From positions 62,001 to 126,000 of the forward strand of contig NZ_JAKIRP010000007.1 in assembly GCF_021646545.1 (NCBI RefSeq): a DNA stretch of 64,000 nt, given 5' to 3'. The first letter of the stretch is position 1. Each line of letters opens with the position of its first letter. The stretch comes from Chitinophaga filiformis. GTDB taxonomy: Bacteria; Bacteroidota; Bacteroidia; Chitinophagales; Chitinophagaceae. Below the pieces are notes generated by a model. It saw only the letters and a list, made by a program, of their open reading frames with translations. It did not search any database and was not told where the DNA came from. The translations under genes and the position numbers were made by a program. Shown here in pieces: positions 44,791-53,934 of the stretch.

Positions 44791-47187
44791 CTACTCACTC
44801 CTCAACGCATCCACAGGGTTCGCCATTGCTGCTCTTATAGTTTGAAAACTTACCGTCGCCATGGCAATAAATATGGCCATCCCTCCGGCAACCAGAAAGA
44901 TCCACCAGCTGATATGAATGCGGTACGCAAAGTTGTCCAGCCAGTGATTCATCACAAAGAAGCTTAACGGCGAAGCAATCAGGAAAGCTATGACTACCAG
45001 TTGCAGGAAATCTCTTGATAATAAGCCTGCAATACCCGCCACTCCTGCCCCCAATACTTTACGTATCCCTATTTCCCGGGTACGCTGACGTGCGGCTAAA
45101 TATGAAAGGCCAAACAGTCCCAGGCAGCAGATGAAAACTGACAGTATCGTCACGTAAGCGATGATCTGCTGCCAATGTTTTTCGTCGCGGTACTGACGAG
45201 CAATGTCAGCATCCAGGAAACTGAACTGGAAAGGGCTGTCCGGCAGGTATCTTTTGTATATCTTTTCTATACCGGCCAATGCTTCAGATGCCTTTCCCTC
45301 CCGCGCCTTTACGATCAACTGTTCATAATCCTTCATTACCAATACCTCAGGACCGATCTTTTCTTTAAGCGAATTATAATGGTAGTCTTTCATCACACCC
45401 ACTACCGTCATATTCATATCTCCATCCCATTCACCCATCAGTTTCACTTGCTGGCCAATAGGATCTTTCCATCCTGCCTGTTTCACAAATGTTTCATTGA
45501 CTATAACCGACTTTGAAGAATCAGCTACAAATGCAGCTGAGAAGTTCCTGCCCTGCTTTAATGGAATATCCAGACCAGGTAAATAAAACTCATCTCCCCT
45601 CACCTTATGGCTCAGAATGGTCTTATCATTTACTTTCACAACGTTATTATCTCCCCATGAATTAAAGCCTGCTACCTGTACCACAGAAGGCAACGCGGTC
45701 AACTCTGTGCGGAAAAGCGTTACCAGCCGGTCTGGATTACGTTGTGCAGGCAGCTTGATCTTAATCAAACCTACAGTATTATAGCCAAGCGCTTTATTCC
45801 CGATGAAGGTCATTTGCAGATAATATATCAGCGAGCCTGTAACAAAACAAATAGCCAGTGTAAACTGGAAAACGACCAGGCTTTTGCCTAACCATCCCCT
45901 GCCGGCACGTGTTTTTTGTTTACCATACAGCACTTCTGTTGCATTGAATCCCGACAGCACAAAGGCGGGGTATAATCCGGTCATGATAACACTTACTGCG
46001 AGAATACCCAGTCCCACTATCCATATCGTTGCGTCCTTTATCAGGTGTAACTCAATGTCCCTGCCTGTAAATGAGTTGACTACCGGCAGTAATATCCGGC
46101 TAAATGCAATTGCCAGCACGAAGGCCGCTATACATAATAAGGCAGCTTCTGTCAAAAACTGGCTGATGATCTGCCACCTGTTACTGCCGTTCACTTTTCT
46201 GATGCCGATCTCTTTGGCTCTCTGCAGGGAATGTGCGATAGTCAGGTTTACGAAATTGATACAAGCCATCAACAAAATAAATGCGGCTATACCAGATAAA
46301 AGATACAAGGCAGTAGACAGACTTCCGTTGAATATGCCGCCTTCGCCCTGCACTGCTCCAGTATTGAGGTACAGACCAGCAAATGGCTGCAGGCCGAACG
46401 AGAGTTTTGTGGAAACATCCTCCCGCTGTCTTGCCTCCTGTATTTCCCTGCCTGCTTTGGCCTGGAAAATACCAGCAAACTTTCGCTCTACTTTCTTTGG
46501 ATCGGCCTGGGGATGCAGCAGTACAAAGGTGCTCACATATTGATTTAACCAGCTTCCATCTTTAAAGAATGTCTGAAGGAATCTGAAAGGCAGTACTACA
46601 TCAAAACGAATAGAGGAGTTGGAAGGAAGTGCTTTTGCTACTGCTGTTACAGTAAGCGTCTGCATACCCTGTTCTTCTATTTTTAAGGTCCTGCCCACCA
46701 CGTCTGTTCTTCCGAAATATCTCATAGCAGACTGTTCTGACAGTACAATAGAATGAGGATCTGTCAGGGCACTAGCAGCATTACCATACAATAAGGGAAA
46801 TGAAAACAGTTTAAAGAAACTACTATCTGCGAATAGTCCTTCTACCTGAAAGGCTTTTTCTTCTCCTACAATATTAAATCCACCAACATTCCAGAAACGG
46901 ACATAATCAACTATCTCAGGGATCGCCTCTTTAAAAGCAGGTCCCTGTACCTGCCCCGACCCGTTGCCACTCGTCGTCTGTCCATGTTTATCCGTTATAG
47001 TAGTGGTAATAGTATACAGGTTCGGCGCTTTTTCATGAAAGGTATCGAAACTCAGTTCATTTTTCACGAATAGCACCACCAGCAATACACAGGTTAAGCC
47101 AATGGCTAATCCGGCTACATTAATAAATGAGAACAAGGGGTACTTACGGAAATTCCGCCAGGCTAACCTGATATAGTTCTGTATCAT
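44791..47187 (-). CDS. ABC transporter permease, MacB/FtsX type
   Basis: 798 residues in the Bacteroidota double-FtsX layout: N-terminal MIQNYIRLAWRNFRKYPLFSFINVAGLAIGLTCVLL (helix 1, shortened pattern LAWRNxxKxPLFSxINxxGLAIG), MacB periplasmic core domain, three helices around 285-400, linker helix near 425, second periplasmic core, and three C-terminal helices ending with NPVDALRSE. The motif QRAKEIGIRKVNGS and its second copy RTREIGIRKVLGA mark the two FtsX coupling loops. MacB/FtsX-like permeases act with a separate ATPase; none is encoded in this window, as is common for this family. Probable export or envelope-stress function. Confidence 0.88.
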   Translation of the reverse strand: MIQNYIRLAWRNFRKYPLFSFINVAGLAIGLTCVLLVVLFVKNELSFDTFHEKAPNLYTITTTITDKHGQTTSGNGSGQVQGPAFKEAIPEIVDYVRFWNVGGFNIVGEEKAFQVEGLFADSSFFKLFSFPLLYGNAASALTDPHSIVLSEQSAMRYFGRTDVVGRTLKIEEQGMQTLTVTAVAKALPSNSSIRFDVVLPFRFLQTFFKDGSWLNQYVSTFVLLHPQADPKKVERKFAGIFQAKAGREIQEARQREDVSTKLSFGLQPFAGLYLNTGAVQGEGGIFNGSLSTALYLLSGIAAFILLMACINFVNLTIAHSLQRAKEIGIRKVNGSNRWQIISQFLTEAALLCIAAFVLAIAFSRILLPVVNSFTGRDIELHLIKDATIWIVGLGILAVSVIMTGLYPAFVLSGFNATEVLYGKQKTRAGRGWLGKSLVVFQFTLAICFVTGSLIYYLQMTFIGNKALGYNTVGLIKIKLPAQRNPDRLVTLFRTELTALPSVVQVAGFNSWGDNNVVKVNDKTILSHKVRGDEFYLPGLDIPLKQGRNFSAAFVADSSKSVIVNETFVKQAGWKDPIGQQVKLMGEWDGDMNMTVVGVMKDYHYNSLKEKIGPEVLVMKDYEQLIVKAREGKASEALAGIEKIYKRYLPDSPFQFSFLDADIARQYRDEKHWQQIIAYVTILSVFICCLGLFGLSYLAARQRTREIGIRKVLGAGVAGIAGLLSRDFLQLVVIAFLIASPLSFFVMNHWLDNFAYRIHISWWIFLVAGGMAIFIAMATVSFQTIRAAMANPVDALRSE

Positions 47188-47409
47188 AAGGGTCGATATT
47201 GATAAGTTAATATAGTAAAAACATATATAAGACTCCCCGCCTTTTATATATCCGGTCCGCCTTATTTTTTATCGCCTTTAAGAGATTATGTATATCTTAG
47301 GATTAGACGGCCGGCCCGTCCTGTTATGAAAACTCGTTATTTTATGAACGGCAACGGACCAGGTGCCGGAACCCAGACAACACTGGCCCTTTAGACTCAT
47401 TTTTAATAT

Positions 47410-49932
47410 ATGCAACGGATAATCTTCCTGGTAATGGCGAGCCTGTCGGCTCTTTGTTCCTATGCACAATCGATCGTGACCGATAAGGCATCACAGGATG
47501 CATTTTCCCTCCGGAATGCGGTCATCTGCGTTGACCCGGCAGATGATGAACTGGTACGGCAATCCGCCATCTGCTTACAGAAAGACATTGAGATGGTTAC
47601 CGGCGTGAAGCTGCCCATATCAGCGGGAACCTGGTCCCAACCTGTCATCATCATTGGATCAATAGAAAAATCCTCGCTTATAAAGGTTCTCAAAAAACAG
47701 CTGAATCTCAGTGCCTTAAAAAACAAGTGGGAAGCTTATCTTATCAAGAGCTCAAGCCATAGTATTGTTATTGCAGGTAGCGACAGAAGGGGTACTGCAT
47801 ACGGTGTATTCGAGCTATCTAAACAATTAGGAGTATCACCCTGGTACTGGTGGGCGGATGTACCGGTAAAAAAGAAAGCGGACGTCTTTATCAGGAAAAA
47901 CGTTACAGTCAGTGATGCACCCAAAGTGAAATACCGTGGCATCTTCATTAATGACGAAGCACCTGCTTTGTCTAACTGGAGCAAGGAAAAGTTCGGCAGC
48001 TTTAACCATCATTTCTATGAGAAAGTGTTTGAACTGATCCTGCGACTAAAGGGGAATTACATTTGGCCTGCCATGTGGGGTAACGCTTTCTATGACGATG
48101 ATTCATTAAACATCAAAATGGCGGATAAGTATGGGATAGTGATCGGCACTTCACATCATGAACCACTGATGAGGGCTCATGATGAATGGAGAAGATATGG
48201 CAGCGGGAAATGGAACTATGATAGTAATGAAGTAAGATTGAAAACATTCTGGCAACAGGGCATTGAACGGGCCTGGAATGAAAAGATCGTAACAATTGGC
48301 ATGCGGGGCGATGGCGATGAGCCCATGTCAAGAGAAACGGCTACCGCCTTGCTGGAAAGGATTGTTGCAGATCAGCGGAAAATAATTACCGATGTAACGG
48401 GCAAGCCTGCAAACGCTACTCCTCAGCTCTGGGCCTTGTATAAAGAGGTACAGGACTATTACGACAAAGGCATGAGGGTACCGGATGATGTCACTTTATT
48501 ACTCTGTGATGATAACTGGGGCAACATCAGGAAACTACCCGGCTTAAATGATAAGCCGAGAACAGGCGGATATGGTATCTACTATCACTTTGATTATGTT
48601 GGCGGTCCGAGGAACTATAAGTGGCTTAACACAAATCCGCTGCCACGTATCTGGGAGCAGATGCATTTAGCCTGGGAATACAATGCAAGACAAATATGGG
48701 TTGTAAATGTGGGCGATATCAAACCAATGGAGTTCCCTATTTCCTTCTTCCTGGACTATGCCTGGGATCCCGAAAAGATTGGCGCCAACGACCTGCAAGC
48801 CTATAGCGAGCAATGGGCGGCTAAGCAATTTGGTGCGGCGTATGCAAAAGACGTTGCACATCTGTTAAATCAATACGCCAAATTCAACTCTCGAAGAAAG
48901 CCTGAGTTGCTTGATGCCAGCACCTATAGCCTTGGTACCGGGGAGTGGCAAAGGGTAGTTCAGGACTATAATAATCTGCTGAAAAAAGCGGAGGATATTC
49001 GTCGTGCGTTACCGATGGAATACCAGGACGCTTATTTCCAGCTTGTATTACATCCTGTAAAGGCCTGTGCTAACCTGAATGAGCTGTATTATAATGTGGC
49101 GTTAAATAAAGACGCCTATGCACATAAATGGATAGTCGCTAATACCTATGCTGATAAAGTAAAGGTATGTTATGTCAAGGATAGCTTAATCACCCTGGAA
49201 TACCACCGGCTCAATAGCGGGAAATGGAACCATATGATGAGCCAGACCCATATTGGTTATACTTACTGGCAACAACCGGAGCGTCAAAAGATGCCTGCTG
49301 TTTATTATGTATCTACCGATTCTGTCGTCGCGAAAAACAGGGACGAGCAAAAGGTACTGACCAAATCTACCATTCCGGCGGGGACAAAGGGAAATGTATT
49401 TTACGAGGAAGCACAAAGAGGCGTTTCCATTGCAGCTGATCACTACACAAAGGCTATCAACACCAATAACATACATTGGCAGATCCTACCAGACCATGGC
49501 AGGACTGGTTCGGCAATCACCGTCTTCCCTGTCACTGCTGCTACTCAAAACCCCGGTGGCAATACACCTCATCTGGAATATGACATCTATACTTATAGCG
49601 CAGGCGATTTCAATATCAATACTTATCACTCCCCTACCCTCAATTTCCACAATACGGAAGAAGGGCTGCAATATGCAATTTCGGTAGATGATGGGATGCC
49701 TCAGATCATCAGTATCAATAAAGAAGATAAAACCAGCATCAATGGCATCTGGAACAAATGGGTGGCTGAGAATATTATTATAAAATCCAGCAGGCATGCC
49801 ATCAGCAAGCCGGGGAAACATACTGTCAAATACTGGATGGTGAACAGCGGGGCAGTGTTACAGAAACTGGTATTGGACTTTGGGAATACTGAACAGTGTT
49901 ATCTTGGGCCAACTGAAACTATTTATAAATAG
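47410..49932 (+). CDS. GH115 alpha-glucuronidase, secreted
   Basis: 840 residues with signal peptide 1-19 (MQRIIFLVMASLSALCSYAQ). GH115 signs: WADVPVKKKADVFIRKNVTV, then YRGIFINDEAPALSNWSKEKFG, LRLKGNYIWPAMWGNAFYDDD, GTSHHEPLMRAHDEW, VTIGMRGDGDEPMS and VNVGDIKPMEFPISFFLDYAWDP, all characteristic of the family core (each shortened). The C-terminal part adds helical and beta domains (SITHY-like region around 700-840, STIPAGTKGN then VLQKLVLDFGNTEQCYLGPTE). GH115 enzymes remove (4-O-methyl)glucuronic acid from xylan, inside and at chain ends. It fits with the GH10 xylanase 5 kb away. Monocistronic, with a very strong terminator. Confidence 0.92.
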   Translation: MQRIIFLVMASLSALCSYAQSIVTDKASQDAFSLRNAVICVDPADDELVRQSAICLQKDIEMVTGVKLPISAGTWSQPVIIIGSIEKSSLIKVLKKQLNLSALKNKWEAYLIKSSSHSIVIAGSDRRGTAYGVFELSKQLGVSPWYWWADVPVKKKADVFIRKNVTVSDAPKVKYRGIFINDEAPALSNWSKEKFGSFNHHFYEKVFELILRLKGNYIWPAMWGNAFYDDDSLNIKMADKYGIVIGTSHHEPLMRAHDEWRRYGSGKWNYDSNEVRLKTFWQQGIERAWNEKIVTIGMRGDGDEPMSRETATALLERIVADQRKIITDVTGKPANATPQLWALYKEVQDYYDKGMRVPDDVTLLLCDDNWGNIRKLPGLNDKPRTGGYGIYYHFDYVGGPRNYKWLNTNPLPRIWEQMHLAWEYNARQIWVVNVGDIKPMEFPISFFLDYAWDPEKIGANDLQAYSEQWAAKQFGAAYAKDVAHLLNQYAKFNSRRKPELLDASTYSLGTGEWQRVVQDYNNLLKKAEDIRRALPMEYQDAYFQLVLHPVKACANLNELYYNVALNKDAYAHKWIVANTYADKVKVCYVKDSLITLEYHRLNSGKWNHMMSQTHIGYTYWQQPERQKMPAVYYVSTDSVVAKNRDEQKVLTKSTIPAGTKGNVFYEEAQRGVSIAADHYTKAINTNNIHWQILPDHGRTGSAITVFPVTAATQNPGGNTPHLEYDIYTYSAGDFNINTYHSPTLNFHNTEEGLQYAISVDDGMPQIISINKEDKTSINGIWNKWVAENIIIKSSRHAISKPGKHTVKYWMVNSGAVLQKLVLDFGNTEQCYLGPTETIYK

Positions 49933-49933
49933 T

Positions 49934-49985
49934 ACTGTCGATAGATTTGATGTGCCGCTACCGACACATCAAATCTATCGACAGT
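49934..49985. terminator. Bidirectional hairpin between GH115 and hydrolase genes
   Basis: A perfect 21-bp stem, 49934-49954 with 49965-49985 (ACTGTCGATAGATTTGATGTG on the left; shown partly), around a 10-base loop that can pair further. It starts two bases after the GH115 stop and ends 12 bases before the stop of the convergent gene, so it serves both. Confidence 0.85.
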
Positions 49986-49996
49986 TTCCTGTAGTG

Positions 49997-51277
49997 TTAC
50001 TGTTTTCCGAAAAAGTCAAGCACTTCCTTGTTGAATGAGGCTGCATTCTCCGTGGGATAATAATGTGTTTGCTTAGGAGCGATCAGCAGTGTACTTCCCG
50101 GTATATGTGCTGCGATCTGTTTTGTATGCGCTGGTTTTATAACATCTTTTTCCCCGGCCATTACCAATACCGGGCAATGGATCACACCCAGATCATCAAA
50201 GGCGTACCTGGGTTCAGTTAACATCATATTGATCAGACGCACCCTGTTCTTCCCACTGAGACTGGTATCGTTCTTTAATTCCTTCAACTGATGGTCAAAC
50301 TCTTTAAACACCCATTTATCGAGCACCGTTTTATCTATAAAGATGTTGGCCCCCATGGTGACCAGTTTCTTCACTCTGGCAGGATACTTCATGGCCATGA
50401 TCAGGCCTGTATTCCCACCGTCGCTCCAGCCTACTATATGCGCGCTGTCAATATGTAGCTGATCCATCAATGCATTCATATCGGCGGCAAACTGGTCATA
50501 AGTATAGCTCTTACCATCGTCGCCGGATTTTCCCTGCCCACGTGTATCAACCGCAATTACCCTGTACTTTTTGGCAAACGCCGGTATCTGTGCACTGAAG
50601 GAGTTGATCGATTCCGAATTGCCGTGTAGCACGAACAGTGGTTCTCCTTCTCCATATGTTTCATAATAAATATTTATGCCATTAACCGCCGCATATTTCC
50701 CGACGCTGTCGTTTGCACCAAAAGCCGGCGCAGCCTTAAATGCAGCTCCATCCACTTTGACAGACTTATTACCATGAAAGGCCGTATCATTTGTCAGGTC
50801 AATTTTAAAGGCTGTACGCCCCTTAAAGTTAGACCAGTGTTGCAATGAGTCTTCTTCGAAATCGCCGTTAGCAAGAGGAATTTCTTCGAATTGACCTTTA
50901 CCCGTCTCTATCCACAAACGAAAATAATCGAAATAAAAAATACCCCGGCGTGCAAAGAGACCACCAAAGGACAGGTTGACCGCGTCTTTATCTATTTTGC
51001 CGTTTATCGTATAAACAGCCCAGTGGTTGGAACGAATAGGCTTATTCATCATATTGTAGAAAAAGCCGATTTTCTTATCCGCTTTATCAACCCTTGCCCA
51101 TACCTCCGCTTCCGCAGTTGAGTCAATGAGCTGTACCTTCACCGCGGCCTCGAGTTTAAATTTTTTACCGGCAAAATCAGTAACCTTTACCACCCTGGTA
51201 AAAGCATCCCAGTCATTGGGTGATTGCGCATAGACACAGACAGGGAAAATAAGAAGAAGGCAGGATAACAATTTCAT
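49997..51277 (-). CDS. Secreted alpha/beta hydrolase with N-terminal accessory domain
   Basis: 426 residues with signal peptide 1-18 (ending VCVYAQ). Residues 20-180 form a beta-rich accessory domain (EVWARVDKADKKIGFFYNMM; then FRLWIETGKGQFEEIPLANGDFEED) of the kind fused to esterase-like hydrolases in Bacteroidota. Residues about 192-426 are an alpha/beta hydrolase: oxyanion LHGNSES near 218, nucleophile Ser285 in GWSDGG, acid Asp378 in GEKDVI, and base His405 in KQTHYYP. The substrate is unknown; its place beside xylan enzymes is compatible with a carbohydrate esterase, but that is inference. Confidence 0.85.
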   Translation of the reverse strand: MKLLSCLLLIFPVCVYAQSPNDWDAFTRVVKVTDFAGKKFKLEAAVKVQLIDSTAEAEVWARVDKADKKIGFFYNMMNKPIRSNHWAVYTINGKIDKDAVNLSFGGLFARRGIFYFDYFRLWIETGKGQFEEIPLANGDFEEDSLQHWSNFKGRTAFKIDLTNDTAFHGNKSVKVDGAAFKAAPAFGANDSVGKYAAVNGINIYYETYGEGEPLFVLHGNSESINSFSAQIPAFAKKYRVIAVDTRGQGKSGDDGKSYTYDQFAADMNALMDQLHIDSAHIVGWSDGGNTGLIMAMKYPARVKKLVTMGANIFIDKTVLDKWVFKEFDHQLKELKNDTSLSGKNRVRLINMMLTEPRYAFDDLGVIHCPVLVMAGEKDVIKPAHTKQIAAHIPGSTLLIAPKQTHYYPTENAASFNKEVLDFFGKQ

Positions 51278-51431
51278 ATATAGGTTTTGAGATAATTATA
51301 ACGATGTAGACGGGCTTCACATTGCCAAAATACAAAAGTTGACTAAAATTTCTGTACAGTTAACCATCCTGATGTTTGAAATCTACCACTTTTCGTTTCA
51401 TTCTCCCTACACCCCAGGCCCTACCTGATTC

Positions 51432-51439
51432 TAACTTTG
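51432..51439 (+). promoter_or_regulatory. Candidate -7 element for the oxidoreductase operon
   Basis: TAACTTTG, matching TAnnTTTG, 18 bases before the ATG at 51458. No -33 TTG at the usual spacing. Confidence 0.45.
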
Positions 51440-51457
51440 CTTCCACAAAACAAAAGC

Positions 51458-52414
51458 ATGGAAGCATATATTCTAACACAAAACGGTGGTATAGAAACTC
51501 TTCAGAGAACCACCCTGCCCACACCACAGCCAGCAGCAGGAGAGGTACTGATCAAAACGAAAGGCATCGGCATCAATCCGATCGACAGCCAGGTAAGGAG
51601 TTCGAAAGAGATGCTGAATATGATCACTAATGGAAATACACCGGACATTGTGGTGATCGGCTGGGATATTGCCGGTATCATTGAACAGGTTGGAGCAGGT
51701 GTTGAAGGTTTTACGGCGGGCGACGAAGTATTTGGTCTCATCAACATGCCCGGACTGGGGAGCACTTATGCTACGCATGTAACTGCACCTGCCTCCCAGA
51801 TTTCCCTGAAACCGTCAAAGCTAAGTTTCACTACCGCCGCCGCTACGCCGATGGCAGCATTGACGGCCTGGCAGGCAGTAGTTACGTTGGCAAAAGTGCA
51901 GAAAGGTGAACGCGTATTGATTCATGGCGCATCCGGGGGTGTAGGTCATCTTGCGGTACAGCTGGCGAAATACCTTGGAGCATATGTTATCGGCACCGGA
52001 TCAGCAAAAAATGAAAGTTTCATACTCGGACTTGGAGCTGACGAATTCATTGACTATGCCACTACACCGTTTGAACAGCAGGTAAAAGAGATGGATGTCG
52101 TGATAGACACTGTACATTCAATCCCACATGTGCTGCGATCTATTACAGTTGTTAAAACAGGCGGCAGACTGATTTACCTGCAACCACATTTTCAATCCGC
52201 ACTCTCTCCCCTGCTGGAAGCTGCACACGTAGCCGGACATGGTGTCTTTGTACATTCATCCGGAAAAGAACTACGTGAAATCGCCAGCTTGATAGAAAAC
52301 GGTTACCTCCAGCCCCATGTATCTACCGTCCTCTCCTTTGATCAGCTGCCGGAAGCACATAGATTACAGGAAAATGGCAAGCCTGCAGGAAAAATTGCCG
52401 TAGCAGTCAGCTAA
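51458..52414 (+). CDS. Zinc-independent NADPH:quinone oxidoreductase (MDR superfamily)
   Basis: 318 residues from MEAYILTQNGGIETLQ; the seven codons in front of it are unlikely to be translated because the -7 element lies there. The GroES-like N-terminal domain has GEVLIKTKGIGINPIDSQVRSS and GWDIAGIIEQVGAGVEGFTAGDEVFG (shortened). The Rossmann NADP site is HGASGGVGHLAVQLA around residues 156-170. No zinc-binding Cys set is present. Enzymes of this class reduce quinones or enones. It is followed after 27 bases by a SnoaL-like gene and then an AraC regulator, forming a small group. Confidence 0.88.
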   Translation: MEAYILTQNGGIETLQRTTLPTPQPAAGEVLIKTKGIGINPIDSQVRSSKEMLNMITNGNTPDIVVIGWDIAGIIEQVGAGVEGFTAGDEVFGLINMPGLGSTYATHVTAPASQISLKPSKLSFTTAAATPMAALTAWQAVVTLAKVQKGERVLIHGASGGVGHLAVQLAKYLGAYVIGTGSAKNESFILGLGADEFIDYATTPFEQQVKEMDVVIDTVHSIPHVLRSITVVKTGGRLIYLQPHFQSALSPLLEAAHVAGHGVFVHSSGKELREIASLIENGYLQPHVSTVLSFDQLPEAHRLQENGKPAGKIAVAVS

Positions 52415-52441
52415 TGATCTTACAGTATAAAACAGCACAAA

Positions 52442-52894
52442 ATGACAAACAACAGCACGGAAGAGTTGGTAGCCGCACTCACGGCAGAAGAGGAAAACAC
52501 CATCCGCGGTTTTTACAGTGTTTTCAGCAATAGAAACTATGACCTCGTTGACAAGGTACTTGCGAAGAACTGGGAAGACATTCCCCTGGCTCCTGGTCAG
52601 GTGGATGGTGCGGAAGGCTATAAAGAACTGGTAAAGAACTTCAGCGCCGCCTTTCCGGATATTACGATAACTATTCATGAGATTTTCGGGACACACGAAA
52701 GGGCGGGCGTCAGGGCTGAAATGTCTTTCACACACAGCAATGCATTCATGGGCATAGCTCCGACGAATAAGCAGGTGACAATCGCCCTGCATGAATTTCA
52801 TCATTTAAAAGACAATAAGATCGTAAAGACCTGGCACCTGGAAGACTGGCTCACCATGCTGATTCAGACAGGCGCATGGCCCGTAAATGCGTAA
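52442..52894 (+). CDS. SnoaL-like ester cyclase-family protein
   Basis: 150 residues, NTF2-like fold. The SnoaL pattern is IRGFYSVFSNRNYDLVDKVLAKNWEDIP, then GYKELVKNFSAAFPDITITIHEIFG, and HEFHHLKDNKIVKTWHLEDWLTMLIQ (cores shown). SnoaL-like proteins bind small hydrophobic substrates; most act as helper enzymes of unknown substrate. It lies between an MDR oxidoreductase and an AraC regulator, so they may respond to the same compound. Confidence 0.88.
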   Translation: MTNNSTEELVAALTAEEENTIRGFYSVFSNRNYDLVDKVLAKNWEDIPLAPGQVDGAEGYKELVKNFSAAFPDITITIHEIFGTHERAGVRAEMSFTHSNAFMGIAPTNKQVTIALHEFHHLKDNKIVKTWHLEDWLTMLIQTGAWPVNA

Positions 52895-52920
52895 ATACAG
52901 GGAATCGTTTGCGCCAATCG

Positions 52921-52928
52921 TATATTTG
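52921..52928 (+). promoter_or_regulatory. Candidate -7 element for the AraC gene
   Basis: TATATTTG, a perfect TAnnTTTG, 18 bases before the AraC ATG. A TTTG is present at 52908-52911 but is too close (9 bases) to be a normal -33. Confidence 0.5.
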
Positions 52929-52945
52929 CACAAAAGTAGCATGAG

Positions 52946-53851
52946 ATGCAGAAAGCTTTATCGCTCGAAGAATTTTATCGCAACACGATAGGTATATTAC
53001 CTAGTGAGATATTCAAAAAAATAGGGCACTTCAACGTCTTCCGTATGGAAGATTTTGAAGGGGTGGAATTCCCTTATGAGATGCCTTATAGCCGGAAAGA
53101 CTACTACAAGATTGCCCTCATCCTGGGACCACACAAGGTAGCGTATGCGGATAAGACCTTCGACGTAAAACATAACATGCTCATGTTTGCCAATCCGCAG
53201 ATACCCTACAATTGGATGCCGGCCACACTGAGTCCCCGTGGTGCTTATTGCGTATTTACGGAAGAGTTTATTAAAGACTTCGGAAATATCAGGGAATACC
53301 CGCTCTATCAACCGGGCGGGTTTCCTATTCTTGATGTGACAGACGAAGAAGCGGCGGAAATGATGGTGACTTTTAATAAGATGTTTACTGAAATTGGCAG
53401 CGAATACAAATACAAGTACGACGTACTCCGCAACCTGGCCTTCGAATTGATCCATACGGCCCTCAAGATGCGGCCGGCATTGACGGTGGACGACCAGGAA
53501 CGTTCCAATGCCCACGACAGGATCGTTTCACTCTTCCAGGAACTGCTGGAACGCCAGTTCCCTATTGAGTCGCCCAGGCAGCAGATTCATTTGAAGTCGG
53601 CGGGTGAATTTGCAAGCCAGTTAAACATCCATATGAATCACCTGAACCGGGTGCTGAAAGCTGCAACAGGAAAAACGACGAGTCAACTGATCGGAGAAAG
53701 GATCGCACTGGAGGCCAGGGCATTGCTCAAACATACTAACTGGAATATTTCAGAGATTGCCTGGTGTCTTGGCTTTGAAGACCCTTCTCATTTTATAAAA
53801 GTCTTTAAGAAGAATAGCCAAATTACTCCTAAAGGTTTCCGTGGTGAATGA
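52946..53851 (+). CDS. AraC-family transcriptional regulator
   Basis: 301 residues. N-terminal sensor (cupin-like) region up to about 170 (FPYEMPYSRKDYYKIALILG, shortened). The C-terminal double helix-turn-helix spans about 200-301: SAGEFASQLNIHMNHLNRVLKAATGKTTSQLIGERIALEARALL, then NWNISEIAWCLGFEDPSHFIKVFKKNSQITPKGFR (cores), the standard AraC second HTH. It lies behind the MDR-SnoaL pair in the same direction, so it probably controls them and perhaps the metallo-beta-lactamase gene downstream. No effector known. Confidence 0.9.
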   Translation: MQKALSLEEFYRNTIGILPSEIFKKIGHFNVFRMEDFEGVEFPYEMPYSRKDYYKIALILGPHKVAYADKTFDVKHNMLMFANPQIPYNWMPATLSPRGAYCVFTEEFIKDFGNIREYPLYQPGGFPILDVTDEEAAEMMVTFNKMFTEIGSEYKYKYDVLRNLAFELIHTALKMRPALTVDDQERSNAHDRIVSLFQELLERQFPIESPRQQIHLKSAGEFASQLNIHMNHLNRVLKAATGKTTSQLIGERIALEARALLKHTNWNISEIAWCLGFEDPSHFIKVFKKNSQITPKGFRGE

Positions 53852-53871
53852 TATCCTCACTTGATAACGAA

Positions 53872-53890
53872 GCGCAGAAAATATCTGCGC
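53872..53890 (+). terminator. Hairpin after the AraC gene
   Basis: GCGCAGA (53872-53878) pairs with TCTGCGC (53884-53890) around a 5-base loop; short T-poor tail, so weak. Confidence 0.5.
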
Positions 53891-53907
53891 CTTATCAATC
53901 GATGAAA

Positions 53908-53915
53908 TATCTTTG
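53908..53915 (+). promoter_or_regulatory. Candidate -7 element for the metallo-beta-lactamase gene
   Basis: TATCTTTG, a perfect TAnnTTTG, 20 bases before the ATG at 53935. No -33 TTG at standard spacing. Confidence 0.5.
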
Positions 53916-53934
53916 CCGCCTACAATTCTAACAA